Below are positions 8,226-17,596 of a stretch of 51,408 nucleotides of DNA, piece after piece (positions within the stretch are counted from its first letter, which is position 1; every line of letters starts with the position of its first letter). The notes beneath the pieces are model-generated. The model did no database searches and had not been told where the DNA came from. It saw only the letters and a program-made list of their open reading frames with translations. The position numbers were made by a program, and so were the translations under genes. Source of the DNA: Candidatus Hydrogenedentota bacterium (GTDB lineage: Bacteria > Hydrogenedentota > Hydrogenedentia > Hydrogenedentales > CAITNO01); contig JAKOTZ010000262.1 in the NCBI GenBank assembly GCA_029776995.1, positions 1 to 51,408 on the forward strand, in the 5' to 3' direction.

Positions 8226-8234
8226 TGGTACAAT
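8226..8234 (+). promoter_or_regulatory. extended -10 element upstream of smpB
   Basis: TGG-TACAAT at 8226-8234, with no convincing -35. The start of transcription would be near 8241, about 25 bases before the smpB ATG. Confidence 0.45.
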
Positions 8235-8265
8235 GCCTTTCCGCAGTCCACGGGTGATTACCATT

Positions 8266-8724
8266 ATGGCAGAAAGCACAGTCGCGACAAACCGAAAAGC
8301 CTTTCATGAATACCATGTGCTGGAAACGCTTGAAGCCGGGATTCAGTTGTTGGGGTCGGAAATCAAGTCCATCCGCGCGCGCGGCGGGTTGAGTTTCAAA
8401 GATTCCTATGTCGAATTCCGGAAAGGGGAAGCCTGGCTGGTTGGAGCGCATATTCCTCCCTACGAAATGGCCAATCGGTTCAACCACGAGCCGGAGCGGG
8501 ACCGGAAGCTGCTGCTGCACCGCCGCGAAATCAACCGCTGGGCGGGAAAAAGCCAGGAACGGGGCCTGGCGGTTGTTCTGCTCAAATGCTACTTTAAGCG
8601 GGGAAAACTGAAAGTCCAGATTGGTCTCTGCCAGGGGAAAAAGCTTTACGACAAACGGGAAACGATCCGGCGGCGGGATGACGAACGGGAAGCGGAACGC
8701 GCGATGAAGGAATGGAAACGATGA
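8266..8724 (+). CDS. smpB: SsrA-binding protein SmpB
   Basis: A 152-residue SmpB, the partner that brings tmRNA to stalled ribosomes for trans-translation. The family signature is clear: NRKAFHEYHVLETLEAGIQL, LLGSEIKSIRARGGLSFKDS, AHIPPYEMANRFNHEPERDR, RKLLLHRREI, and the basic tail KKLYDKRETIRRRDDEREAE. Its length is normal. ATG at 8266 is chosen since the family starts just before the NRKA motif; ATG at 8218 would overlap a likely -10 element. The tmRNA gene is not in the window. The stop overlaps the next start in an ATGA. Confidence 0.97.
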   Translation: MAESTVATNRKAFHEYHVLETLEAGIQLLGSEIKSIRARGGLSFKDSYVEFRKGEAWLVGAHIPPYEMANRFNHEPERDRKLLLHRREINRWAGKSQERGLAVVLLKCYFKRGKLKVQIGLCQGKKLYDKRETIRRRDDEREAERAMKEWKR

Positions 8725-9203
8725 CAGCGCGGGGATCGGACGAGAATTTCCTGAAAAACAGGAAACTGCCGGATTTCCGTCCCCTGGAGATAGCCGTGCC
8801 GATTACCGTGGAGACGACCGATCTGGATTACGCCGGCATTGTCAGCAATATCTGCTATATCCGATGGCTGGAACTGATGCGGAACCGTTTTTTTGCTCAG
8901 TTTGCCTGTCCGCAATCCTGGATGGCGCAGCGCACGGCCGCGGCCGTGGCGGAAACACAGATTATGTATATGCGTCCATTGCGATTCGGCGCGGCGCTGA
9001 ATGGACTCATGTGGGTGCTGGAAGTGCGTCATGTGGATGCCCGGCTGGGAGCGGCGGTGATCGATGACGCAAGAAACCTCTGCGCGCTGGCCGTTCAGCG
9101 GGTGGTTACCGCCAACTGGGAGACCATGCGTCCCGTACGGCTGCCGGATACGCTGCTGCAGGCCTGGCAGGATTTAGGACAGCATCAGAATGAGGAGGAG
9201 TAG
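8721..9203 (+). CDS. hotdog-fold acyl-CoA thioesterase, 4HBT/YbgC-like
   Basis: A 160-residue single-domain hotdog protein. The segment TTDLDYAGIVSNICYIRWLE matches the 4-hydroxybenzoyl-CoA thioesterase/YbgC active-site region: an Asp followed by G-[IV]-V at the helix start, where the Asp is catalytic in this family. The substrate cannot be told from sequence. ATG at 8721 overlaps the smpB stop (ATGA); an ATG at 8712 gives three more residues. The last codons form the ribosome site of the micropeptide that follows, which ties the three genes into one transcript. Confidence 0.8.
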   Translation: MTARGSDENFLKNRKLPDFRPLEIAVPITVETTDLDYAGIVSNICYIRWLELMRNRFFAQFACPQSWMAQRTAAAVAETQIMYMRPLRFGAALNGLMWVLEVRHVDARLGAAVIDDARNLCALAVQRVVTANWETMRPVRLPDTLLQAWQDLGQHQNEEE

Positions 9204-9208
9204 CCTCT

Positions 9209-9301
9209 ATGTTTATTTTTGAAGGACTGTATCGCTTTGCGGAACTGATGTGGCGTTATCTTGCGTACGCGTTTGAGGTTTTCTTTGGCTGGCTGTTCTG
9301 A
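9209..9301 (+). CDS. aromatic-rich hydrophobic micropeptide 3 (30 residues)
   Basis: ATG at 9209, TGA at 9299-9301. A strong Shine-Dalgarno, GAGGAGGAG, spans the end and stop codon of the thioesterase gene and lies eight bases before the ATG, so expression is well supported for such a small frame. The peptide starts MFIFEGLYRFAEL and ends EVFFGWLF. It has seven Phe, two Trp and three Tyr. Its charges fall as E5/R9 and E12/R16, one helical turn apart, so a single salt-bridged membrane helix is likely. No family recognised. A CydX-type oxidase subunit was considered because ybgC neighbours cydX in E. coli, but no cydAB is present. Confidence 0.65.
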   Translation: MFIFEGLYRFAELMWRYLAYAFEVFFGWLF

Positions 9302-9304
9302 GTT

Positions 9305-9319
9305 TTCCCGTTCCGGGAA
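9305..9319 (+). terminator. small hairpin after micropeptide 3
   Basis: TTCCCG-TTC-CGGGAA is a perfect six-base stem just after the micropeptide stop. It is followed only by TGAATTTT, so it is at best a weak terminator; it may instead protect the 3' end of the transcript. Confidence 0.3.
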
Positions 9320-9431
9320 TGAATTTTCGAGACAGCTGGTTTTTAGATCTGATAATTTTGCAAAAGTTTGGCAGAAAAATATCTGAAACTAAAAAATCGT
9401 GCCGGGACCGGCGTAAGGAAGGGAACAGGTT

Positions 9432-11705
9432 ATGGCGTTTGATCTGAACATGATTCAGCAGGTGTACGCGGCGCTTCCGGAAAAAGTGGACCGGGCGAGG
9501 AAAGCCGTCGGACGGCCTTTAACGCTGGCGGAGAAGGTTCTGTTGAGCCATCTGTGGCCGGGAGTGGAGCCAAAGGCGTTTGCCCGGGGCGCGGATTACG
9601 TGGATTTCGCCCCGGACCGGGTGGCCATGCAGGATGCCACGGCTCAGATGGCGCTGCTCCAGTTTATGTGCGCGGGCCGAAGCCGAACGGCTGTGCCTAC
9701 CACCGTACACTGCGACCACCTGATCCAGGCTAAAACCGGCGCGCGGGAAGACCTGTCCGCCGCGCTGCAGGCCAACGACGAAGTGTACGCGTTCCTCGAA
9801 TCCGTATCGAACAAATACGGGATCGGCTTCTGGAAGCCCGGCGCGGGGATCATTCACCAGGTGGTCCTGGAAAACTACGCGTTTCCGGGCGGCATGATGA
9901 TCGGAACCGATTCCCACACGCCCAACGCGGGCGGCCTGGGCATGGTAGCCATCGGCGTGGGCGGAGCGGATGCTGTTGACGTGATGGCGGGGCTGCCCTG
10001 GGAACTGAAGTACCCGAAAATTCTCGGGGTTCGGCTGACCGGAAAATTGTCCGGATGGACAGCCCCCAAGGATATCATTCTTAAACTGGCGGGAATCCTG
10101 ACGGTCAAGGGCGGAACCGGTTATATCATCGAGTACTTCGGGGAAGGCGCCGAATCCCTGTCCTGCACCGGGAAAGGCACGGTTTGCAACATGGGCGCTG
10201 AGGTGGGCGCGACCACGTCGCTGTTTCCCTTTGACGCATCCATGGAACGGTACCTTAAGGCTACCGGCCGCGCGGATGTCGCCGAAATGGCCGCGCGGGT
10301 GGCGGATTGTCTGCGGCCTGATCCGGAAGTGGTTGCCCGTCCGGAGGACTATTACGATCGGGTTATCGAGATAGACCTGTCTGCGCTGGAACCGCACCTG
10401 AACGGTCCTTTTACCCCGGATCTGGCCAATCCGGTATCAAAGATTAAAGAGGCGGTCCGGGAACAGGGCTGGCCTGCCAAAGTGGAAGTCGCCCTGATCG
10501 GATCCTGCACCAATTCCTCCTACGAGGACATGACCCGCGCCGCGTCCGTCGCCAGACAGGCCCGGGAGAAAAACATCCGTGTGGCCACGGAATTTATGGT
10601 TACCCCCGGTTCGGAAATGGTCCGGGAAACCCTGGAACGAAATGGGCTGCTCAAGGATTTCGCCGAGATCGGCGCGGTGGTGCTGGCCAACGCTTGCGGC
10701 CCCTGCATCGGCCAGTGGGCCCGCCACCGCTATGGCGCCGAGGATGAGCCGAACACGATAGTAACCTCGTTCAACCGCAATTTTGCCAAGCGGAACGACG
10801 GCAATCCCAAAACCCACGCTTTTGTGGCGTCGCCGGAACTGGTAACGGCCCTTGCCCTTGCGGGCAGACTGGACTTCAACCCGGTGACCGATACGCTGGT
10901 CACCGAAGATGGCCGGGAAGTCCGCCTGGATCCTCCCGTCGGGCAGGAATTGCCGCCAGACGGGTTCCACTGCGCGGATCCGGGCTACGTGGCGCCGGCG
11001 GAAGACGGATCAGGCGTACAGGTGGTGGTCCGTCCGGACTCCGAACGGCTACAGTTGCTTGAGCCGTTTCCGCCCAATCCGGAACCGGCCCTGCTCGGTT
11101 TGCGACTGCTGCTGAAGGTCAAAGGGAAATGCACCACGGACCATATCTCAATGGCCGGGCCGTGGCTGCGGTATCGCGGACATCTGGACAACATCTCCAA
11201 CAACTGTTTCATCGGCGCGATCAATGCCTTTAATGACAAAGCCAACAGCGTGAAAAATCCCCTGACCGGTGAATACGGTGAGGTGCCTGCCGTGGCCCGC
11301 GCGCTCAAGGCTGCCGGCATCGGAACGGTAGTGGTCGGGGACGAAAACTACGGTGAAGGCTCCTCCCGCGAACACGCGGCCATGGAGCCCCGCCACCTGG
11401 GTGTACGGGTAATTTTAGTCCGCAGTTTCGCGCGGATCCATGAGACCAACCTCAAGAAACAGGGCATGCTGGCGGTGACGTTTGCCGATCCGGCGGATTA
11501 TGATAAAGTGCGCGAGGATGACGTTATCGACGTGCTGGGGCTGGATACGTTCACGCCAGGAAAACCCCTCACTGTCGTGCTGCACCACGCGGACGGCTCG
11601 CGCGATGAGTTCTCTGTGAATCACAGCTACAACGAGGCTCAGATCGCCTGGTTCCGTGCGGGTGGCGCTCTGAATCTGATCCGCCAGTCTCTTCAGTCGG
11701 CCTGA
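9432..11705 (+). CDS. acn: aconitate hydratase
   Basis: A 757-residue aconitase that isomerises citrate and isocitrate in the TCA cycle. The length and sequence look like the mitochondrial-type group rather than the ~890-residue AcnA or AcnB. Motifs: [35 protein letters not shown] (first cluster Cys), [10 protein letters not shown] (two more cluster Cys), and in the swivel domain [19 protein letters not shown]. All three 4Fe-4S ligands and the substrate Ser/Arg loop are present. ATG at 9432 follows AAGGAAGGGAACAGG. It stands alone, with no citrate synthase or isocitrate dehydrogenase beside it; the leuB-like gene is 16 kb away. Confidence 0.97.
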   Translation: MAFDLNMIQQVYAALPEKVDRARKAVGRPLTLAEKVLLSHLWPGVEPKAFARGADYVDFAPDRVAMQDATAQMALLQFMCAGRSRTAVPTTVHCDHLIQAKTGAREDLSAALQANDEVYAFLESVSNKYGIGFWKPGAGIIHQVVLENYAFPGGMMIGTDSHTPNAGGLGMVAIGVGGADAVDVMAGLPWELKYPKILGVRLTGKLSGWTAPKDIILKLAGILTVKGGTGYIIEYFGEGAESLSCTGKGTVCNMGAEVGATTSLFPFDASMERYLKATGRADVAEMAARVADCLRPDPEVVARPEDYYDRVIEIDLSALEPHLNGPFTPDLANPVSKIKEAVREQGWPAKVEVALIGSCTNSSYEDMTRAASVARQAREKNIRVATEFMVTPGSEMVRETLERNGLLKDFAEIGAVVLANACGPCIGQWARHRYGAEDEPNTIVTSFNRNFAKRNDGNPKTHAFVASPELVTALALAGRLDFNPVTDTLVTEDGREVRLDPPVGQELPPDGFHCADPGYVAPAEDGSGVQVVVRPDSERLQLLEPFPPNPEPALLGLRLLLKVKGKCTTDHISMAGPWLRYRGHLDNISNNCFIGAINAFNDKANSVKNPLTGEYGEVPAVARALKAAGIGTVVVGDENYGEGSSREHAAMEPRHLGVRVILVRSFARIHETNLKKQGMLAVTFADPADYDKVREDDVIDVLGLDTFTPGKPLTVVLHHADGSRDEFSVNHSYNEAQIAWFRAGGALNLIRQSLQSA

Positions 11706-12081
11706 AATATTCCTGCTGTCTCCAGAAGTTTGGCGCTGCATCTATCTGACCGGCTCTGAGGACGGGAGGGGGAGAGGTATTTCTCCGGTCCCTCTGCGGC
11801 AATGCCTTATGCCGGCGGATCAGCGCGCGTCCTGTAAGTTCCGTAACCGTAAAGATTTTGTTTCCGGGCGTGTTCGCGGTACGGCTTTTTTCTGGTATGA
11901 TACAGCCCGTAACATGGCAACTATTGTCAACTTTATCACCTGTTCCAAACGTTAGGGTTTGACGGGTCGGAATCTGCCCTCTCGGGATGATTGGCGGTCC
12001 TGTGGGAGCTTATGTGATGCGTTTCAGGAAAACCCAACATATGTTTCGGGTTTCACTTAACGGTACAATATATGGATTGAA
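11706..12081 (+). other. long untranslated region ahead of the type II secretion operon
   Basis: No gene is seen in these 376 bases. It holds hairpins after acn (GGAGA/TCTCC near 11772-11787, CGGCA/TGCCG near 11800-11817), an extended -10 at 11893-11901, and then about 170 bases of leader before gspC. A second TACAAT lies at 12064-12069, too close to the gspC ATG for a normal leader. I could not match the leader to a known riboswitch. Confidence 0.5.
11873..11901 (+). promoter_or_regulatory. promoter of the gsp operon
   Basis: TGG-TATGAT at 11893-11901 is an extended -10. TTCGCG at 11873-11878, 17 bases upstream of the hexamer, is a poor -35. The predicted start is near 11908. Confidence 0.45.
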
Positions 12082-13068
12082 ATGATACCGTCGTTAGTTA
12101 TACGCCGTCTGTTTCTCATTCTGGATACGCTGCTGCTGATTGCGGTGGGAGCGGCGGGTGTTTTGCTGGCGGTCACCTGGATGCAGGCCCGCCTGCCGCT
12201 CCCGGATGAACTGCAAATGGAAGACCTCGCGGCTGATTCCGCATCTGTTCCCCTGCCGGCCCTGGGCAGCCGCGAGTCCTACGATACGCTTGCCAAAAGC
12301 GCCATGTTCGGCGAGGCGGGAACCTGGGATCCCAAAGCCGCGCCCGCCGCGCCGCCGGCTCCCCCTCCTCCCCCCGAACCGGTTGTGGAAGTTTCAGAAG
12401 AAACGTCCCTGCGCCTGAAACTGCTGGGCACGGTTGCGCTTACGCCCAAAAGCCCCTTCTCGTCGGCATTCATTCAGAATCTGGAGGCGAACGACAAGGG
12501 GCAGACGTATTTTGTGGGGGAGAGCGTGATGGAGAATGTCGTGCTGGATGAGATTCATCCGCGGATGGTTAAGCTGTTGAATAAGCGGATGAATCCGCCC
12601 CGCCTGGAAACGCTCAGCATGGAAGAACCGGACATTTCGCTGACAGCTGAGGCGTCCGGTAAAGGCGCCGTTGTTCCGGGAGCGCAGCCGACCGGACCGG
12701 TGCCGTCCGCGCCGTCGCCGAATACGCCGCCGGAGGCATCCTCCGCGGAAACCCGGTCCGTGAAACGGGACGAACTGATAGCCGATATCGCGGCGAATTA
12801 TTCAGACCTGATCAAGATTCAGCCTGAAATGGCGTATGATGAGCAGGGAAACGTGCTTGGGGTCACGGCAAAGAACGTAGGGTCTCTGCCGCTGGCCAAG
12901 AAGCTGGGATTCCAGGAAAACGACGTGGTACAAACCATCAACGGCGAACGGATAGACAGCCAGGAAAAACTGATGGAGATTTTTGAACGGTACCAGGATG
13001 CCACCGCTTTTCGGATCGGCATTTTGCGCAACGGGGTTACCCGCGTGATTACGTACCGGTTGGAATGA
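12082..13068 (+). CDS. gspC: type II secretion inner-membrane protein GspC with PDZ domain
   Basis: A 328-residue bitopic protein that links the inner-membrane platform to the secretin. It has one N-terminal helix (LLLIAVGAAGVLLAVTWM), a Pro-rich linker (residues about 90-105), an HR-like beta domain (LRLKLLGTVALT, SSAFIQN, YFVGESV, LDEIHPRMVKLLNK) and a C-terminal PDZ domain (KKLGFQENDVVQTINGERID). Domain order matches GspC. It is the first gene of the eleven-gene gsp operon and sits just upstream of gspD. ATG at 12082 has GGA five to six bases before it. Confidence 0.88.
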   Translation: MIPSLVIRRLFLILDTLLLIAVGAAGVLLAVTWMQARLPLPDELQMEDLAADSASVPLPALGSRESYDTLAKSAMFGEAGTWDPKAAPAAPPAPPPPPEPVVEVSEETSLRLKLLGTVALTPKSPFSSAFIQNLEANDKGQTYFVGESVMENVVLDEIHPRMVKLLNKRMNPPRLETLSMEEPDISLTAEASGKGAVVPGAQPTGPVPSAPSPNTPPEASSAETRSVKRDELIADIAANYSDLIKIQPEMAYDEQGNVLGVTAKNVGSLPLAKKLGFQENDVVQTINGERIDSQEKLMEIFERYQDATAFRIGILRNGVTRVITYRLE

Positions 13069-13124
13069 TCCGGGTTCTGTTACGGACATAATAGTGAATC
13101 TATGGGCAGGAAAGAGATCATACT

Positions 13125-15797
13125 ATGAGAACAGCAGTGGAAGGCAGGCGTCAGTCCTGGCGCGTATGGTGGATTCTGCTGGGAGTGGTGCTGGTGGCCG
13201 GAGCCTGGGGAATGGATGCCTCGGCTCAGGATGAGGAATTCCCCCCTTCGGCGGACGTGGTGCCACCGGTAGAGGATGCCGTCCCGGCAGAAAACGGCGC
13301 GCCCCAACCGGATACGCCGGCGCCTGCTCCCCTGGAACCTGGACCTCAGGAGCCCCAGGAAATGGTACAGGAGGAGGAAGCTCCGCCGCCCCCGCCGCCT
13401 CCGCCGCCAACTCCGGCGCGGACCGGCTCTTTTTCCTCTCCTTCCAGCCGGCCGGTAGTGGCGCCTCCGGCGCGCGGCAGGTCTTTTCCGCGCGGCGCTT
13501 CCGCCCCGAAGCCTGCCGGACCGGCCGTGCCGCCTCCCCCTGAACGCAAGGAAGTTCCCAACGATCAAAAAACCGGCGAAACCCCACCCGAGAACGAGAT
13601 GGTCAATTTTGATTTCCGGGATGCCCCGCTGACCGATGTGATTCAGGCCATATCAAAGCTGACGGGACGCAATTTTGACGTGGACCCCAACATCGGCGCC
13701 TCCACGGTTACCCTGATTACGCACGATCGCATTCCCCCTGAGATGGCCTATGAAGTGCTGGAGTCCGTGCTGAGCTCCAGGGGATTTGCCATGGTGGAAA
13801 GCCTGGACGGTCACCTGATCAAAATCGTGCCCATCCAGGACGCACCGGGGTCTGCCAAACCCCCGCTGTACATCGGGGACAAACAACCCCCGGCCAGTTA
13901 TGACAAATTTTCCACCCATATTCTGACCCTGCAGCACGCGGATGCCACCGAAATTCAGAAGGTGTTGCAGATTCTGGGCTCCCGAAACGCCCAGATTGAC
14001 GTGTACGCGCCGACCAACACCCTGATCATTACGGACATCGCCGACGGGATCCGCCGGATGTTCGCGTTCTTGGAGCAGGCGGACGTGCCGGGTTTCGACA
14101 CGTCCATGGAGATTTTTACACTGGAATATACCCGGGCCGAAGTGCTGATGAACCAGATCAACCAGGTGCTCCTGGGCGACGGAACCCAGGGTCAGGCGGG
14201 AGCGGCGCGCGCGCCGGTGACTGCGCCTTCCCCCGTGCGTCCGCCCATACGCCCGACCATAAGCGGCCGCCCCGTTTCTGGAGGACCTTCATCGCAAATT
14301 ATCGGGAGCCGGGAGGAAGTGCTCCGTATGGTGCCTGACGAGCGGCTGAACGCTCTCATCGTAGTGGCCACGGAAGGCATGATGGAAAAGGTACGCGATC
14401 TCGTGCGGCGGCTGGACGCGCCCACGCCTTATGAAGCGAACAACCTTCACATCTACCAGCTCCTTAACGCGGACGCGGAATCGGTGGAACAGGCGCTGCA
14501 GCCGCTGATCAGCGGATCCGCGCCCCGCCGCCAGACCACGGGCGGCGCAGCCGGAGGAGCAGGAACCGCGACAGCTGGCCGTTCGACGTCCACTGCTTCA
14601 GCGGGGGGAGGTGCCATTTCAGATGTCCAGCCCTTTGAACAGAAGGTTCAGGTAACCCGGTACGACCGTACCAATTCTTTGCTGATCGTCGCCTCCCCGC
14701 AGGATTATAAACTCCTAGAGTCTTTCATAGCCCGTCTGGATGTGCCCCAGCGCCAGGTTGGCGTGGACGCGGTGGTTATGGACGTTACCATCAGCAATGA
14801 CTTCGGGCTAGAGGTTAACACGTCGGCAGTAAAAGGCAGGGACGGGGACCTGTTCGGCGTGACGGACACCTCCGCCATTGCTGAATTGAATACAGCTATA
14901 GGCGCGGCGCAGGAGATTGTCGGAGGACGCCGCGCGGCCCTGACCTCGGCGGTCCTCGCGCAGGGCGTCAACGGCGGGCTCACCGCAGGCGTGTATGACG
15001 ACCTCACGCTGACTATTGACGGCCAGCGGGTGAAGGTGCCCTTTGTCCCGGTGCTCATGCAGGCGGTGGAAAAGCTGACCGACGTGGAGGTGCTTTCCCA
15101 GCCCAGCCTGGTCACCCTGGATAACGAGGAGGCGTCCATCGTGGTAGGCCAGGAAGTCCCCTTTATCACGGCGACCAGCAGTTCCCGGCGGAATGACGGC
15201 ACGGTGGACGTTGGCGTGTACGGGGGCTACACCCGCGTCGAACGCCAGGAAGTCGGTATTAAACTGAAAGTGACGCCCCAGATTTCTGAAGGGGATAACG
15301 TGCAAATCAAGACGGAGATTGAAATTTCGGATACCGATGCCAAACAGATCGGTACGGTGGATATTCTGGGTCCCACCACCAACAAATCCGTGGTTACCAA
15401 CAAATCCCTGGTTAAGGACGGAAGCACGGCGGTTATCGCCGGACTGATCCGGGACAGCGCGAAACGGGACCGCACGCAGCCGCCGGTCCTGGGAGACATT
15501 CCGCTGATCGGCTGGATTTTCGGCAGCCAGTCCAGCCGGCGTGAAAAACGCAACATGGTGGTCCTGATCACGCCGCATATCGTCAAGGAAAGCTCCGATA
15601 TGGAACGGCTGACGCAGGACAAAATGAACAAGTACTATGACGCCCACGTGGAAGAGCTGTTCAAATCGGGATTCTTTGACAAGATTTTCCGCAAATACAC
15701 CAAACGGGAAAATTACCGTCCAACCCTGGAGCGCGCGGAATCCATGACGGGCCGCCGTGAGACTCCCAGGTTTAACCGGGGCGACATGAAACGGTAA
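13125..15797 (+). CDS. gspD: type II secretion outer-membrane secretin GspD
   Basis: An 890-residue secretin, the outer-membrane pore. After the signal peptide (cleavage likely after DASA, near residue 30) comes a long Pro/Ala-rich stretch (to about 155), unusual before the N0 domain (VNFDFRDAPLTDVIQAISKL). Three secretin_N repeats follow (ILTLQHADATEIQKVLQIL; IFTLEYTRAEVLMNQINQVL; HIYQLLNADAESVEQALQPL). The third carries a Gly/Ala/Ser-rich insertion. The secretin core shows VLSQPSLVTLDNEEASIVVG, VPFIT and the closing IPLIGWIFGSQSSRREKRNM with LITPHIV. The C-terminal tail after this is about 70 residues and basic; no GspS pilotin is nearby. ATG at 13125 follows AGGAAAGAG. Confidence 0.95.
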   Translation: MRTAVEGRRQSWRVWWILLGVVLVAGAWGMDASAQDEEFPPSADVVPPVEDAVPAENGAPQPDTPAPAPLEPGPQEPQEMVQEEEAPPPPPPPPPTPARTGSFSSPSSRPVVAPPARGRSFPRGASAPKPAGPAVPPPPERKEVPNDQKTGETPPENEMVNFDFRDAPLTDVIQAISKLTGRNFDVDPNIGASTVTLITHDRIPPEMAYEVLESVLSSRGFAMVESLDGHLIKIVPIQDAPGSAKPPLYIGDKQPPASYDKFSTHILTLQHADATEIQKVLQILGSRNAQIDVYAPTNTLIITDIADGIRRMFAFLEQADVPGFDTSMEIFTLEYTRAEVLMNQINQVLLGDGTQGQAGAARAPVTAPSPVRPPIRPTISGRPVSGGPSSQIIGSREEVLRMVPDERLNALIVVATEGMMEKVRDLVRRLDAPTPYEANNLHIYQLLNADAESVEQALQPLISGSAPRRQTTGGAAGGAGTATAGRSTSTASAGGGAISDVQPFEQKVQVTRYDRTNSLLIVASPQDYKLLESFIARLDVPQRQVGVDAVVMDVTISNDFGLEVNTSAVKGRDGDLFGVTDTSAIAELNTAIGAAQEIVGGRRAALTSAVLAQGVNGGLTAGVYDDLTLTIDGQRVKVPFVPVLMQAVEKLTDVEVLSQPSLVTLDNEEASIVVGQEVPFITATSSSRRNDGTVDVGVYGGYTRVERQEVGIKLKVTPQISEGDNVQIKTEIEISDTDAKQIGTVDILGPTTNKSVVTNKSLVKDGSTAVIAGLIRDSAKRDRTQPPVLGDIPLIGWIFGSQSSRREKRNMVVLITPHIVKESSDMERLTQDKMNKYYDAHVEELFKSGFFDKIFRKYTKRENYRPTLERAESMTGRRETPRFNRGDMKR

Positions 15798-15801
15798 ACG
15801 C

Positions 15802-17595
15802 ATGTCCATGGAATCTGAAATCAATGCCGGCGCGATGAATTCCGAAGAGGTTCAGGACCTCTCCGCGCTGGCCGGTATGCGGCTGGGTGAAATCCTGGTG
15901 CGGCTCGGCGCGATCCACCAGGAACAGATCGACGAAGCGTTGGAGCTTCAGAAACTGCGTCCCAAGCGGCTGGGCGAGATTCTGCTGGACCTCGGCTATG
16001 TGGAAGAGGACGCGCTGATGCGGGCGCTGGCGGCGCAGTTCGACCTGCGTTACGAGCCCGATCTCAAAGCGCAGGTGGATCCATCGCTGACCACGCGGGT
16101 CCCGATCAGTTTCATCCGCGAATACCACATGGTTCCTTACCGCATGAATGGCACTTCCTGCCTGGTGGCGGTGAATGATCCGATGAATCTGCTGCCCCTG
16201 GACGACCTGCGGCAGGTGCTGGATATGCCGGTTACGCCGGTGCTTTGCAGGCGGGATGACATCCAGTACATCATCGACCGGTACTTTGAACAGCAGTCCG
16301 CCAATGCCGACGAGCTGCTGGACGCGATTGCCCTGGAAGATGGCGAAGAGGGTAAGGTTCACACGCTGGATTACGCCGAGTCGGACCGTGACCTGCTGGA
16401 CCTTGCCAACGAAGCGCCTATTATCAAGCTGATCAACCTCATTATCTCCGGGGCGGTCCGGGAACGCGCGTCAGATATCCATCTGGAGCCGTTTGAGTAT
16501 AACGTGCGCGTGCGCTACCGGATCGACGGCGTCCTGTACGAGAAGTTCACGATTCCCAAATCGCAGCAGGCCGCGGTGGTATCCCGCGTTAAAATCATGG
16601 CCAACCTCAATATCGCGGAACACCGCCTTCCCCAGGACGGCCGCATTAAAATCCGCCTGAGCGGCAAGGAAATCGACATCCGCGTTTCCATTATCCCCAT
16701 CGCCCACGGGGAACGGGTCGTCATGCGTATTCTGGAAAAAGGGAACTTCCTGTTCAGCCTGGAACAGCTGGGCATGGATAACCGCGACCACAAACTGATG
16801 GATAAGCTGATCCAGAGTTCGCACGGCATCATCCTGGTCACCGGGCCGACGGGTTCGGGGAAATCCACCACCCTGTATGCCGCCCTCCAGCGGGTAAACT
16901 CGCCGGATAAAAACATCATTACGGTTGAAGATCCGATTGAGTACCTGATTCCGGGGATCAGCCAGATCCAGGTGAGGCCCAAAATCGGCCTGACGTTCGC
17001 CGCCGGATTGCGCAGTATCCTGCGTCAGGACCCGGACATCATCCTGGTGGGCGAAATCCGTGACCTGGAAACTGCCGAAATGGCTGTCCAGGCCTCCCTG
17101 ACGGGGCATCTGGTATTCGCGACCCTGCACACCAACGACAGTTCCGGCGCCATCACCCGCCTGATCAACATGGGCATCGAACCCTTCCTGGTGACATCCT
17201 CTACCATAGCGATTCAGGCGCAGCGCCTGGTGCGCCGCATCTGCGACCACTGCAAAGAACCCGTTGTACCAAAACCGGAAACCCTGCTGGAAGTGGGGGT
17301 TTCGCCGGACGATCCCCGGGCCAGGGTGCTGTACGCGGGGAAAGGGTGCGACAAATGTTCCGGGCGCGGATACTATGGCCGGACCGGGATCTTTGAGCTG
17401 CTGGTCATGTCGCCCAAAATTCAGGAGATGGTGCTGCGCGGCGCTGATTCCAACGAAGTCAAACGTGAAGCGCGCCGCGAAGGGATGCGCACCCTTCGGG
17501 AAGACGGCATCGAAAAGGCCCTGCGCGGGATGACCACGATTGAAGAAGTGCTTCGGGTTACCCGGGAAGACGTGGTGGAAGAGGCGCTAACGTAA
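15802..17595 (+). CDS. gspE: type II secretion ATPase GspE with tandem MshEN-like repeats
   Basis: A 597-residue hexameric ATPase that drives pseudopilus assembly. Walker A is GPTGSGKSTT (about residues 347-356), the Asp box is near ITVEDPIEY, Walker B is DPDIILVGEIRD, the His box is ATLHTND, and the zinc-binding C-x2-C pairs are CDHC (about 480) and CDKC (about 515). The N-terminus has two copies of a 24-residue pattern, beginning RLGEILVRLG (27-50) and RLGEILLDLG (56-79), each ending A-L-x-x-Q. This is the cyclic-di-GMP-binding MshEN motif arrangement. Start ATG is at 15802, five bases after the gspD stop. Confidence 0.96.
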   Translation: MSMESEINAGAMNSEEVQDLSALAGMRLGEILVRLGAIHQEQIDEALELQKLRPKRLGEILLDLGYVEEDALMRALAAQFDLRYEPDLKAQVDPSLTTRVPISFIREYHMVPYRMNGTSCLVAVNDPMNLLPLDDLRQVLDMPVTPVLCRRDDIQYIIDRYFEQQSANADELLDAIALEDGEEGKVHTLDYAESDRDLLDLANEAPIIKLINLIISGAVRERASDIHLEPFEYNVRVRYRIDGVLYEKFTIPKSQQAAVVSRVKIMANLNIAEHRLPQDGRIKIRLSGKEIDIRVSIIPIAHGERVVMRILEKGNFLFSLEQLGMDNRDHKLMDKLIQSSHGIILVTGPTGSGKSTTLYAALQRVNSPDKNIITVEDPIEYLIPGISQIQVRPKIGLTFAAGLRSILRQDPDIILVGEIRDLETAEMAVQASLTGHLVFATLHTNDSSGAITRLINMGIEPFLVTSSTIAIQAQRLVRRICDHCKEPVVPKPETLLEVGVSPDDPRARVLYAGKGCDKCSGRGYYGRTGIFELLVMSPKIQEMVLRGADSNEVKREARREGMRTLREDGIEKALRGMTTIEEVLRVTREDVVEEALT

Positions 17596-17596
17596 A

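Noticed and set aside
9209-9301. Micropeptide 3 as CydX (cytochrome bd small subunit)
   Set aside because: No cydA or cydB, and the sequence lacks the CydX pattern; only the neighbour of a YbgC-type gene is shared.
9519-10397. A 292-codon minus-strand frame across aconitase
   Set aside because: Shadow of the real gene; composition unlike the window's proteins.
11908-12081. A c-di-GMP riboswitch in the gsp leader
   Set aside because: I could not find the conserved GEMM core in the leader; only loose hairpins are seen.
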